Below are positions 15,802 through 24,284 of a stretch of 64,000 bases of DNA, piece by piece. Every line of letters starts with the position of its first letter. The stretch's first letter is position 1. Origin of the DNA: Pedobacter quisquiliarum (GTDB lineage Bacteria > Bacteroidota > Bacteroidia > Sphingobacteriales > Sphingobacteriaceae); NCBI RefSeq assembly GCF_014642175.1, contig NZ_BMIL01000002.1:310001-374000 (forward strand), in the 5' to 3' direction. A model generated the notes under the pieces. The model was not told the DNA's origin. It ran no database searches and saw nothing but the letters and a program-made list of their open reading frames with translations. Both the position numbers and the translations under genes were made by a program.

Positions 15802-16845
15802 TTAATCTTTTATGGAAACAGAAACCTGTACACTCATGCCGGGACGTAGTTTGTCCATGATGGCTTTAGAAGCTTTTGTAATTTTGATCTTCACCGGAAC
15901 ACGCTGTACAACTTTTACGAAGTTACCAGTGGCATTGTCCGGAGGTAGTAAGGAGCCTTTCGCCCCGGTTATCGGAGAGAAGTTATAGACCTCGCCAATC
16001 ACCTCTTCATTTGGATAAGCATCAACTTCTACCCTTACTTTCAACCCAGGTGTGATGTCTTCAAGTTGGGTTTCTTTGAAGTTCGCAGTTACATAGATGC
16101 TGCCTTCATTTACAATAGAGAATAGGGATTGTCCGGCTTGTACCAGTTGGCCTTTCTGAATGTTTTTACGGGAAACGATACCTGTTGCAGGGGCTTTGAT
16201 TTCTGTATAAGAAAGCTGCAGCTTCGCAAAATCTACATCTGCCTGGCGCTGATTTACGCTGGAGCTGCTTACTGCAAGTTGCGATTGCGTGGTACCCACT
16301 TGTTTAACAACAGCATTGTACTGGTCGGTCGCGGCCTGAAATGCTGCTTCTGCAGATTCTTTCTGCGCTTTTGCCTGATCAAACTGTTGTTGGGTGATTG
16401 AACCGTCTTTTACCAGGTTAGCATAGCGTTCGTAATCTTTTTGCGCCAGGTTTAAACGTACACGTGCTTCGGTGATATTCGCTTTTGCCGTGCTGGTATT
16501 GGCAGATGAAGCGGCAATCTGTGCCTGCGATACGCCAACACCTGCAGATGCACCTTTCTGGGTAGCCAATGCCTGTTCCAGTTTCACTTTATAGTCGCGG
16601 TCGTCCAGTCTAACTAGGGTCTGACCTTCGGTTACGCGTGTATTTTCTTCGAAAAGGATGTCGTTAACGTAGCCACCAACGCGGGTAACCACAGGACTGA
16701 TGTCGCCATCAATTTGTGCATCATCTGTATCCACGTGGGTACTGTAATATAAGTATTCCTTAACGCCGAAGATGGCGCCAATAAGGATCAATACCCCTAA
16801 TATGATTGGTACGATCTTGCTTTTCTTTTTTACTTCGGTTGTCAT
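15802..16845 (-). CDS. HlyD/EmrA-family periplasmic adaptor
   Basis: 347 residues. An N-terminal transmembrane anchor (about residues 10-30) is followed by a biotinyl-lipoyl-like half (VNDILFEENTRVTEGQTLVRLDD), a long Gln/Ala-rich coiled coil (about 85-200), the second lipoyl half (APATGIVSRK) and a beta-barrel region. This is the membrane fusion protein joining the MFS pump to the outer membrane channel. It is 17 nt downstream of the TolC-like gene. Confidence 0.92.
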   Translation of the reverse strand: MTTEVKKKSKIVPIILGVLILIGAIFGVKEYLYYSTHVDTDDAQIDGDISPVVTRVGGYVNDILFEENTRVTEGQTLVRLDDRDYKVKLEQALATQKGASAGVGVSQAQIAASSANTSTAKANITEARVRLNLAQKDYERYANLVKDGSITQQQFDQAKAQKESAEAAFQAATDQYNAVVKQVGTTQSQLAVSSSSVNQRQADVDFAKLQLSYTEIKAPATGIVSRKNIQKGQLVQAGQSLFSIVNEGSIYVTANFKETQLEDITPGLKVRVEVDAYPNEEVIGEVYNFSPITGAKGSLLPPDNATGNFVKVVQRVPVKIKITKASKAIMDKLRPGMSVQVSVSIKD

Positions 16846-16862
16846 GTTAATGGTTGTATGAT

Positions 16863-18179
16863 TTATTGAAAAATTTTTCCGGTTGCGTTTAGTAGGGTAT
16901 AGTAGGCAAGGCCTGCATCTGCTTTCGCGATTTCCAGGTTGATCTTGCTTTGGTACAATAAGGTTTCGGCATCGATACGGTCGATTGCGGAAGCGACATT
17001 GTTCCGGTATTTAGATTCCAGCAAGCGGTCGTTTTCTGAAGCTTGTTGAATAGATGTTTCCAGGATCTTGATTCTGGCGAGTGCCAGCTGATAATCCTGG
17101 TAGTTCTTGTTGATTTCAGTTTTCACCTGATCTACCTGCAGGTCCTTCGTAAGCGTAACTTCCTGCTGCTGAATTCTGGCTTCACTTACCTTGTTTTTGT
17201 TGTTCCATAGCGCGCCGATGTTCCAGGCCACATTTGCGCCAACAGTCATCGGTACAATATATTGGTTGGCGGGTGGGATGAATTTGCCGCTTGGATTGAC
17301 GTAATACAGATTGGCACCAACACCAACCGTTGGCAGCAGGTTCGCTTTCACGTTCTTGATGTTGTTTGCTGCAACGCGGTTCTGGATATCTAATGAGCGC
17401 AGTTCCTGGCGATTTGCCATAGCCAATTCCAGGTAGTTGTTCAAGTTTTGCGGGGTATTCAGCGTTTCATCCGGGTTTGCGATTTCAAGGGTTGTCTGCT
17501 CCGGCAGGCCAAGCAGAATATCCAGGTTATAGTTGATGACCTTGCGGTTGTTTTCTGCTTCCATTTGGGAGAGCGTAACATTGGCCTGTTGCAACTGGAA
17601 CCGCAAAACGTCGTTTTTAGTGACGATACCTTGCTCGAAGAAGCGTTGTGCTTGTTTCAGCTGGCCCGCAATCGCTTCCAGGTTCTGGGCAATTACTTTC
17701 TGGCTCTGACTGATTTTATGTAAAGCGTAGTAGGTATTGATGATTGCATAGCTGACATCCTTGGCGCTTTTATCGGCGTCCAGTTTTGCCACTTCCGTTA
17801 GCAGTCGGGTAGATTCTTCTGCAAGTTTGAATTTACCACCACCGTAAACCACTTCCTTTACTGCTGCGGTACCGATGAAAGCATCTGAACGTTTCGGCAG
17901 GCTAAGCGGATCAGCACCGCCAAAATCAAATGTGCTGGTTGTTATTTCCGCATGATTGTAAGCGAAGGAAGCACTCGCTGAAGGGAGCTTTTCATCTTTC
18001 ACAATTTTCAGCTGCGCGACCGCACGGTCGATTCTGTTCTGCGAGAGCTTCAGGTTCTTGCTGTTCTCCAGTCCGAGTTGCACGGCCTCTGGCAGACTCA
18101 GCTTCCTGACGTCTTGTGCATAGAGCATGCCCGGCAGCAGCAAAGCTACTATGCTTAGTTTAAAGGTGTTTTGTATCAT
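16863..18179 (-). CDS. TolC-family outer membrane efflux protein
   Basis: 438 residues with a signal peptide ending MLYA. Two repeats of the outer-membrane-efflux-protein domain are visible, with long helical stretches beginning LPEAVQLGLENSKNLKLSQ and the typical ELRSLDIQ segment. It forms the trimeric outer membrane duct for the operon's pump. Its ATG overlaps the tetR stop codon by 4 nt (ATGA), so it is likely translationally coupled to the regulator. Confidence 0.92.
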   Translation of the reverse strand: MIQNTFKLSIVALLLPGMLYAQDVRKLSLPEAVQLGLENSKNLKLSQNRIDRAVAQLKIVKDEKLPSASASFAYNHAEITTSTFDFGGADPLSLPKRSDAFIGTAAVKEVVYGGGKFKLAEESTRLLTEVAKLDADKSAKDVSYAIINTYYALHKISQSQKVIAQNLEAIAGQLKQAQRFFEQGIVTKNDVLRFQLQQANVTLSQMEAENNRKVINYNLDILLGLPEQTTLEIANPDETLNTPQNLNNYLELAMANRQELRSLDIQNRVAANNIKNVKANLLPTVGVGANLYYVNPSGKFIPPANQYIVPMTVGANVAWNIGALWNNKNKVSEARIQQQEVTLTKDLQVDQVKTEINKNYQDYQLALARIKILETSIQQASENDRLLESKYRNNVASAIDRIDAETLLYQSKINLEIAKADAGLAYYTLLNATGKIFQ

Positions 18180-18796
18180 TTTTGGGGTGTTAAATACGTT
18201 TTTGTTAAATCTTTAAGGTGGGTGATCAGGCGCTCCGTTAAGATTTCACGATCCGCAGGGATCTTGATGTCGAGCTTGGAGCCCGCCGTAATCTTTGATG
18301 GCGAGGTGACCACATTGGTGATGGTGCCCATGATGGAGGCAATGACCATTCTGACATCCACGGACCTGAATTCGCCTTGCGCAATACCTTCATTGATGAT
18401 GCGCTCGATGATCATCAGATTACCGCTCATGGCTTGTTTAAGCTTGTCGTACATCTCCGGACGTTGGGAGAGCGACAATTCGCGGTGCATCATTTTATGA
18501 AAGGCGATGTTGTCCAGAATTCTGCGGGTGTACTGATCGATGACCATCATCAGCTTTTCGAGCTGGTTCAGGTCTTCAGCCTCAATGCTGGTCAGTGCCA
18601 AACTAAATCCCTTGATGCGGTTGGACATGATCTCCATGAATACGCCTTCTTTGGAGCCGAAGTAATAGTTGATCATAGACATGTTGGCACCGGCCTCCGT
18701 GGCAATCTGCCTTGTGGAGGTTCCTTCAAAGCCTTGGGAAGCGAAAAGCTTTTCGGCGGCGTTGAGGATGCTGGTTCGTTTGTCTGTCTTTTCCAT
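18176..18796 (-). CDS. TetR-family regulator of the efflux operon
   Basis: 206 residues from ATG at 18796. The N-terminal helix-turn-helix is clear (ILNAAEKLFASQGFEGTSTRQIATEAG, then YYFGSKEGVF), followed by a mainly helical ligand-binding half. It is the first gene of a four-gene operon with tolC-, emrA- and emrB-like genes, so it probably represses both itself and the pump until a drug binds. A perfect 8+8 palindrome lies 22 nt upstream of the start. Confidence 0.92.
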   Translation of the reverse strand: MEKTDKRTSILNAAEKLFASQGFEGTSTRQIATEAGANMSMINYYFGSKEGVFMEIMSNRIKGFSLALTSIEAEDLNQLEKLMMVIDQYTRRILDNIAFHKMMHRELSLSQRPEMYDKLKQAMSGNLMIIERIINEGIAQGEFRSVDVRMVIASIMGTITNVVTSPSKITAGSKLDIKIPADREILTERLITHLKDLTKTYLTPQK

Positions 18797-18811
18797 TTTT
18801 GAATAGCGATG

Positions 18812-18838
18812 CAAAACTAATCAATCGTTTGATTGATT
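18812..18838 (-). promoter_or_regulatory. Efflux operon promoter and TetR operator
   Basis: Inverted repeat AATCAATC-GTTT-GATTGATT at 18819-18838. On the minus strand TAGTTTTG (18819 to 18812) matches TAnnTTTG and abuts the palindrome, so a bound regulator would block the promoter. Autorepression by the adjacent TetR protein is the simplest reading. Confidence 0.65.
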
Positions 18839-19007
18839 GAAAGTATAAATGGAAAAAAGATTACAGTTTACCGCGTGCTGACAGAGCAGGATGGATGCTT
18901 AATTGCTAGGTTATATGCCTGTTATGGGGAAACAGAAAGGGCAGGAGTTTGTTAATGAAATTAAATGGTTTTTAAAATATTTCGATACCTTTGAAGCATT
19001 AGCAATT

Positions 19008-19196
19008 ATGAATATGAATACAGAAGAAAGCACACAGAGTTTTGATTGGGTATATTATGTGTTAGGGATCGTTGCCGGAATCCTTATTGCAGCGTCCGTA
19101 ACAGGTAGCGTATTATCGTCGATTGCAGGCGGTATTGTTGGTTTGATCATTTCAGCGTTATTCCTGAATAAGATCGTTAAAGGCCGTACTTACTAG
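19008..19196 (+). CDS. Small two-helix membrane protein
   Basis: 62 residues from ATG at 19008, or 60 from ATG at 19014; longer upstream starts are unlikely because a perfect -7 box TACCTTTG lies at 18986-18993. Two hydrophobic helices rich in Gly and Ala (VLGIVAGILIAASVTG and IAGGIVGLIISALFL) leave a short basic C-terminus. Similar small proteins are common in Sphingobacteriaceae, but I know no function. It precedes a DUF2911 gene by 40 nt. Confidence 0.6.
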   Translation: MNMNTEESTQSFDWVYYVLGIVAGILIAASVTGSVLSSIAGGIVGLIISALFLNKIVKGRTY

Positions 19197-19236
19197 TATT
19201 TTACCTAACTTCATCACCAAACCAAATATTGAACAG

Positions 19237-19800
19237 ATGAAAAAATTAAGTTTAATGGTCGTACTTGCATTATTTGCAATTACGGTTAATGCACAGGAAG
19301 TGAAGTTTCCGGGATTGGATCCAAGTCCGGTAGACCTGGCATATTTCCCTGGAAGGGCTACACAGATGGCTAAAAAAGGTGCAGAATCTGCAGCTTTAAT
19401 TAAAGTTACCTATGCTCGTCCTGCGAAAAAAGGCCGTGAGGTCTTCGGTGCTTTAGAGAAGTTTGGTGCTGTTTACCGTTTAGGTGCAAATGAGAGCACA
19501 GAAATTAAGTTTTACAAGCCTGTTGTAGTTGGTGGTAAAACCATTCCTGCAGGTAGCTATAGCTTGTTCGCCATCCCGAATAAAGACAAATGGACCATCA
19601 TCATCAATAAGGATATTGACAGATGGGGTGCTTATGCGTATGACGAGACGAAAGATGTTGCCCGGGTAGATGTACCGGTAAAAGCTTTAACGGAGCCGGT
19701 TGAAAACCTTGCGATGGTATTTTCAGGCACAGAAAAAGATGCTGTATTGAACATTGGCTGGGACATGACCAGCGTAGCATTGCCAATCCAGGTACAATAG
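19237..19800 (+). CDS. Exported DUF2911 protein
   Basis: 187 residues. A signal peptide (MKKLSLMVVLALFAITVNA) precedes a DUF2911 domain; the segments GREVFGALEKFGAVYRLGANEST and PAGSYSLFAIP are typical. The family is frequent in Bacteroidota and has no established biochemical role; proteins are predicted periplasmic beta-rich folds. A strong terminator follows at 19845. Confidence 0.85.
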   Translation: MKKLSLMVVLALFAITVNAQEVKFPGLDPSPVDLAYFPGRATQMAKKGAESAALIKVTYARPAKKGREVFGALEKFGAVYRLGANESTEIKFYKPVVVGGKTIPAGSYSLFAIPNKDKWTIIINKDIDRWGAYAYDETKDVARVDVPVKALTEPVENLAMVFSGTEKDAVLNIGWDMTSVALPIQVQ

Positions 19801-19844
19801 TATATAAGATATTGATCTCCCTTATGGGAGAACAAAAATGAAAG

Positions 19845-19874
19845 GCCGCTTAGTTGGAAGACTAAGCGGCTTTT
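19845..19874 (+). terminator. Terminator after DUF2911 gene
   Basis: Perfect 10-bp stem GCCGCTTAGT (19845-19854) / ACTAAGCGGC (19861-19870), 6-nt loop, then TTTT. Confidence 0.75.
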
Positions 19875-19896
19875 CTATTGAAGCAGCATTTACGTT

Positions 19897-20400
19897 TTAG
19901 CTGAGGGTGGTTTTATTGGCATGCAGCTTTCTTCTGAGCAGGCGATCCATGTAAAGGAGTGCCAGGGCCAGGTCTACCATCAAGAAGATTTTCATAGACA
20001 AAGGGCTGAGCATTTCGCTCATGTTAAAGCTGAAGCTTGCCTCAGGCAGCTTGAAGGCCGACTGTGCAGGGTAGGTGCTGTTTGCCAGGACATAGATGAA
20101 TATCGCCGCCAGGCTGAGGATAAAGAAAGCCGCAATGCCATAGATGATGTTGTTATTCACCCTCGTAGAAAGCTTTTTTGGTGCAATTTCTAGTGCAACG
20201 GCATCCATGACATTCCTGCTGAAAGACATGGAAGGTTCTTCCAGTTCATCAGCGGCCATGAGGTCGTTAAGCTTGCTCAGCTCCTGATAGGCAACCGCGT
20301 AATTGTCATCCGTCGCGATTTTTTCTGCAATGCGCTGGCTTTCGGCGGCGTTACAACTGCCGTCAATGTAGGCCCAAATTTCTTCATCTATCGTTTTCAT
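19897..20400 (-). CDS. Putative membrane anti-sigma factor
   Basis: 167 residues. The N-terminal ~85 residues are cytoplasmic and helical, with the ASD-like pattern IDEEIWAYIDG...ESQRIAEKI seen in ECF anti-sigma factors. Two hydrophobic segments follow (about 84-106 and 131-150). Its ATG overlaps the stop of the sigma factor gene by 4 nt, which supports a sigma/anti-sigma pair. No zinc-binding HxxxCxxC motif is present, so it is not a ZAS type. Confidence 0.7.
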   Translation of the reverse strand: MKTIDEEIWAYIDGSCNAAESQRIAEKIATDDNYAVAYQELSKLNDLMAADELEEPSMSFSRNVMDAVALEIAPKKLSTRVNNNIIYGIAAFFILSLAAIFIYVLANSTYPAQSAFKLPEASFSFNMSEMLSPLSMKIFLMVDLALALLYMDRLLRRKLHANKTTLS

Positions 20401-20978
20401 AACAATTCTTTAACTTCATCTTTTAACAATAACTGCAGTTTTTCTTTGAGCCTGGTTCTGGCTCGATGCAGCTTTACTTTGATTGTATTGGGCTCCATTT
20501 TCAGTGCCTGTCCGATTTCTTCCAGGCTTTGCTCGCCTTTGTAAAACAGGGTGATGATCGCTGCATCATCTGGCAACAGCTGATCAATGGCCTGGTTCAG
20601 GTAAACATAACCCGAGCGTTGGTCATGGCCGTTGGCCTGGTAAGCAGAGATGTGATTCTCCAATTGTATGCTACTTTCTTCGTCGTTAATGGAATCGGTA
20701 AGCAGTCGCTTTTTCCTTAGGAACGTCATGGCCGTGGTATATGTTATGCTGAATAACCAGGTGCTGAACTTTGAGCTTTGTTTGAAGGTCCCCAAAGCAC
20801 GGTAGGCTTTCACGAAGGTGTCCTGCGCAATTTCCTCTGCATCTTCGCGGTTCTTCGCATAACGCATGGCTAAGGTAAATACGTAACGCTGGTGACGCTT
20901 CACCAACTCCGCATAAACAGCAGTGTTGCCCTCCAGTATGGCCGTAATGAGTTCGATATCGCTTAGCTGCTGCTGCAT
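20397..20978 (-). CDS. ECF-type RNA polymerase sigma factor
   Basis: 193 residues from ATG at 20978, preceded by AGAGG. Region 2 is clear (YVFTLAMRYAKNREDAEEIAQDTFVKAYRALGTF, STWLFSITY), and region 4 carries a helix-turn-helix (SLEEIGQALKMEPNTIKVKLHRARTRLKE). The next gene is a membrane protein likely to sequester it. A candidate ECF promoter lies immediately upstream, suggesting autoregulation. The GH97 gene is divergent. Confidence 0.92.
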   Translation of the reverse strand: MQQQLSDIELITAILEGNTAVYAELVKRHQRYVFTLAMRYAKNREDAEEIAQDTFVKAYRALGTFKQSSKFSTWLFSITYTTAMTFLRKKRLLTDSINDEESSIQLENHISAYQANGHDQRSGYVYLNQAIDQLLPDDAAIITLFYKGEQSLEEIGQALKMEPNTIKVKLHRARTRLKEKLQLLLKDEVKELL

Positions 20979-20990
20979 AATTACCTCTGA

Positions 20991-21017
20991 GACGTCGCTT
21001 TTGGAATGGAGGTTACA
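20991..21017 (-). promoter_or_regulatory. Candidate ECF-type promoter of the sigma/anti-sigma operon
   Basis: On the minus strand TGTAAC (21017 to 21012) and CGTC (20994 to 20991) are separated by 17 bp, resembling AAC-N16/17-CGT promoters of ECF sigma factors. It ends 12 nt before the sigma ATG. Autoregulation by the encoded factor is inference. Confidence 0.5.
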
Positions 21018-21135
21018 GCAATTTAAGAATATTTTGTGGTGCCGAAAACCGGCTTTGTCGCTAAATGGATAAAAAAACATTAGCATGCGCTGGCATGTAC
21101 CCTTAATTTTGGTTTATAAACCACGATTACACCGA

Positions 21136-23142
21136 ATGACTATGATTACAAAACTGAAGTTGTTGCCTGGTATCATGCTGCTACTTTTTACAGCAACCGC
21201 TACTTACGCGCAACAGACCAAAACCTACACCATTAAATCGCCAGATCAGCAGCTTTCCATTCAGGTAGAAGCTGGTAAAAAGCTCCAGTGGCAGGTGCAT
21301 TTGAATGGTAAAACCATCATCGCACCTTCTGAGGCAAGCATGAAGCTTGCTGAAAAGCAAACCTTTGGTGAAAATATGGTTATTCAATCCAGTCGCATTG
21401 ACGATGTGGACACGAAATTTGACGCGCACTTCTATAAAAAGAAGTCGGTGAAAGACCAGTACCAACAATTAACCTTGAACATAAAAGGCAATTATGGGGT
21501 TATTTTCCGCGCCTACAATGATGGGGTGGCCTACCGCTTTTTCAGTACGAAGAAGAACGACTTCACGGTTGTTTCTGAAAACGCAAACTTCAACTTTGAG
21601 AAAGATTACAAAGCTTTTGTGCCCTATGTGAACGACCCACGTGCACCTGGGGATTCATTTATCAGTTCCTTTGAAGCCTTATATGACGAACATTTGATTT
21701 CAGGTTTCCTGAAAGATTCCCTGGCATTTTCACCTTTACTGGTGGACCTGGAGAACGGGGTAAAAGCAGCGCTGATTGAGGCACACCTGGAAAACTATCC
21801 GGGTATGATGTACTTGAAAAGTTCGGTAGCTTACGGGCTGAAGGGTGCTTTTGCTGCCTATCCCTTAGCGTACAAGGTTGGTGGCCATAACATGTTGAAC
21901 CAGCTCGTAACGAAAAGAGCCAATTACATTGCAAAGGTTAAAGGCGCAACTGCCTTCCCATGGAGGGGGCTGATTATTAGTAAGCAGGATACCGAGCTGT
22001 TGAATAATGACATGATACAGAAGCTTGCGGCACCAAACCGCATCAAGGATATTTCCTGGATTAAGCCTGGTAAAGTGGCGTGGGACTGGTGGAACAACTG
22101 GAACGTCAGCAATGTAGATTTCCGTGCAGGGATTAATACAGAGACCTACAAGTATTACATTGATTTCGCGGTTGCGAACAAGCTGGAGTACATCATTATG
22201 GATGAAGGCTGGAGCAATTCGGTAGACTTACAGCAAATCAACCCGAAGATTGAGGTGGAAGAGATTGTGAAGTATGCCAAATCTAAAAACATCGGTGTGA
22301 TCCTTTGGGCATCCTGGAGAGCTGTAGATGCCGACATGGAAGCTGCATTTGCGAAATACGCGAAAATGGGCGTTAAAGGTTTCAAGATCGATTTCCTGGA
22401 CCGTGACGATCAGGTGATGACCAACTCGACTTATCAGATTGCTGCTGCAGGTGCGAAACATAAGCTTTTAATTGACCTGCATGGGGTGTTTAAACCGGAA
22501 GGCTTACAGCGTACCTACCCGAACGTCATCAACTATGAAGGTGTTAAAGGACTGGAAAACTCCAAGTGGGCAGATGCCAATGATGTTCCACGTTATGACG
22601 TAACCATTCCATTTGTACGAATGCTGGCAGGTCCTTTAGATTATACGCCTGGTGCCATGCGAAACGCTGTAAAGGCGAACTACCGAGCGATAAACGATAA
22701 CCCCATGAGTCAGGGTACCCGTGCACACCAGGTCGCGATGTACGTGATTTATGAAGCGCCGCTGCAGATGCTGGCAGATAACCCTACTGCATATTATAAA
22801 GAGCAGGAAACCACAACCTTCATCAGCAAGGTGCCTACAGTATTCGATGAAACGGTTGCGCTGACCGGAGAGGTGGCGGAATATGTCGCACTTGCCAGAA
22901 GGAGCGGCCAGATCTGGCATGTAGGTGCGATGACCAACTGGACTGCGCGGGACCTGGACATAGACCTGTCGTTCCTGCCTGCAGGAAACTATGAAGCGGA
23001 AATCTTCCAGGACGGCGTTAATGCTGACCGGGAAGCTACGGATTATAAGGTTAGAAAGATCAAGGTGAAAAAAGGAGATAAGATCAAGGCACAGCTGTCT
23101 ACCGGTGGCGGATGGGCGGCGCGCATCTATCCTGTAAAATAA
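21136..23142 (+). CDS. Glycoside hydrolase family 97 (SusB-type)
   Basis: 668 residues from ATG at 21136 (ATG 21142 is also possible). A signal peptide ends at TYA. The N-terminal super-beta-sandwich is followed by a (beta/alpha)8 barrel with WDWWNNWNVS and IIMDEGWS. Asp419 in FKIDFLDRDD occupies the place of the catalytic nucleophile of retaining GH97 enzymes, and Glu468 in NYEGVKGLE fits the acid/base. Inverting SusB has no Asp there. So a retaining alpha-glycosidase, perhaps alpha-galactosidase, is more likely than a SusB alpha-glucosidase. No SusC/D genes are adjacent. Confidence 0.88.
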   Translation: MTMITKLKLLPGIMLLLFTATATYAQQTKTYTIKSPDQQLSIQVEAGKKLQWQVHLNGKTIIAPSEASMKLAEKQTFGENMVIQSSRIDDVDTKFDAHFYKKKSVKDQYQQLTLNIKGNYGVIFRAYNDGVAYRFFSTKKNDFTVVSENANFNFEKDYKAFVPYVNDPRAPGDSFISSFEALYDEHLISGFLKDSLAFSPLLVDLENGVKAALIEAHLENYPGMMYLKSSVAYGLKGAFAAYPLAYKVGGHNMLNQLVTKRANYIAKVKGATAFPWRGLIISKQDTELLNNDMIQKLAAPNRIKDISWIKPGKVAWDWWNNWNVSNVDFRAGINTETYKYYIDFAVANKLEYIIMDEGWSNSVDLQQINPKIEVEEIVKYAKSKNIGVILWASWRAVDADMEAAFAKYAKMGVKGFKIDFLDRDDQVMTNSTYQIAAAGAKHKLLIDLHGVFKPEGLQRTYPNVINYEGVKGLENSKWADANDVPRYDVTIPFVRMLAGPLDYTPGAMRNAVKANYRAINDNPMSQGTRAHQVAMYVIYEAPLQMLADNPTAYYKEQETTTFISKVPTVFDETVALTGEVAEYVALARRSGQIWHVGAMTNWTARDLDIDLSFLPAGNYEAEIFQDGVNADREATDYKVRKIKVKKGDKIKAQLSTGGGWAARIYPVK

Positions 23143-23143
23143 A

Positions 23144-23216
23144 ATATCCTGATCCGCATTGCGGATCAGGATATAAAACCAAAAAAAGGATAGCCTTGGC
23201 TATCCTCGTGTTTTTT
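23144..23216. terminator. Double hairpin after the GH97 gene
   Basis: First hairpin: 14-bp perfect stem 23144-23157 / 23161-23174 with a 3-nt loop. Second: AGGATAGCC (23187-23195) / GGCTATCCT (23198-23206), flanked by an A run on the left and a T run on the right, so it can terminate in both directions between the convergent genes. Confidence 0.75.
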
Positions 23217-23231
23217 CGGATGTTTTGATGA

Positions 23232-23579
23232 TTATTCCGGGTGTTTATCGATCCAGTTCTTCTCTATTACATAAGAGATGATCAGGCCAATTCCCCCGAA
23301 GATGCCCAGGAAGCCGAAGTAAACGGCAACGGATTCTTCTTCTGTGAGCTGGTATAACTTTGCGACGAACAGCGCGATAATTAGACCGATACCCAGTCCG
23401 ACCAACAGTAAACCGAATTTAAGGCTCAGGAACGGTTTCGGCGCGGCAACACTCTTGCTCATGCCTGGATCCATGCCACGCTCGATCATGGCCATTTTCT
23501 CTTTATTAGATAGATATCTGATGCCAAACACCATTGCGAAAGCACCAAGGAACATTGTGATTGGAATTAATTCTTCCAT
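23232..23579 (-). CDS. Small membrane protein, DUF6249-like
   Basis: 115 residues with an N-terminal hydrophobic segment, a basic region NKEKMAMIERGMDPG, and two further helices (FGLLLVGLGIGLIIALFV and VYFGFLGIFGGIGLIISYVI). The ERGM pattern is common in small Bacteroidota membrane proteins grouped as DUF6249. Function unknown. It is convergent with GH97. Confidence 0.7.
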   Translation of the reverse strand: MEELIPITMFLGAFAMVFGIRYLSNKEKMAMIERGMDPGMSKSVAAPKPFLSLKFGLLLVGLGIGLIIALFVAKLYQLTEEESVAVYFGFLGIFGGIGLIISYVIEKNWIDKHPE

Positions 23580-23765
23580 GATATTGTGTGTTAAAAGGTT
23601 AAAGTAAACATGAACTTAACAGCTGTTCTGTATACTAAGACCACATGAAATTTTAACAGGTTACACCCTTATGAAAAAATACTGAAGGTTTATATGTGCT
23701 TTTTACCAAATGGGGCACTATAGGCCAGCTATATTGCCCTGAAATGCCCTTCCCGAGCAGTTCTT

Positions 23766-24284
23766 TTAAGCTTCAGGGCGGGCGAGGTACCTTTCTTTAA
23801 TCACATTGGTATGGTGAATAACGTGACCCGCAAGCACAAATAACATCGCACGGACGGTAATGTCGCGGTTGGAGGCATTGCCCATCATGTTCAATTCATG
23901 TTCCTGCAGGGATTTGAAAAGATACATGTTAGACCGACGTAATAAAGAAAACTCTTCGGAGAAGCTCAATAAACTACGGTCGCTGAAATGTGCGTTTGCA
24001 ACATAATCATCTTCTTCAAAGCCCGGCACGGGGGTCTTTTCACCTCTTGCGAAGCAGATTACCCGATAGGTCAGGATTCGCTCGGTATCGATCATGTGCC
24101 CGATCAGTTGCTTAATGGTCCATTTGCCTGGTGCATAAGCGTAATCTGCTATCTCGATAAGGTTGTTTATGAAATCGGCAAATTCGAGCGCCTGACTTTC
24201 CAGCACTTGTAAAACATCTTCATTTACATGTTTAATGTACGTTTCTGCCCAGACAGGATACTCATTAGGTTGTGGTCGGTTCAT
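23766..24284 (-). CDS. DinB-family protein
   Basis: 172 residues forming a four-helix DinB/YfiT-like fold. Candidate metal-binding histidines occur in IGHMIDTERI and in GHVIHHTNVIKERY, the usual arrangement. Members include thiol transferases and damage-inducible proteins; the substrate here is unknown. Its start overlaps the 3' end of the sensor kinase by 20 nt, so the two are cotranscribed. Confidence 0.85.
   Translation of the reverse strand: MNRPQPNEYPVWAETYIKHVNEDVLQVLESQALEFADFINNLIEIADYAYAPGKWTIKQLIGHMIDTERILTYRVICFARGEKTPVPGFEEDDYVANAHFSDRSLLSFSEEFSLLRRSNMYLFKSLQEHELNMMGNASNRDITVRAMLFVLAGHVIHHTNVIKERYLARPEA

Noticed and set aside
18903-19007. N-terminal extension of the small two-helix protein to 97 residues
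   Set aside because: A perfect -7 promoter box lies inside this stretch and the first 35 residues do not resemble such proteins; ATG at 19008 or 19014 is more likely.
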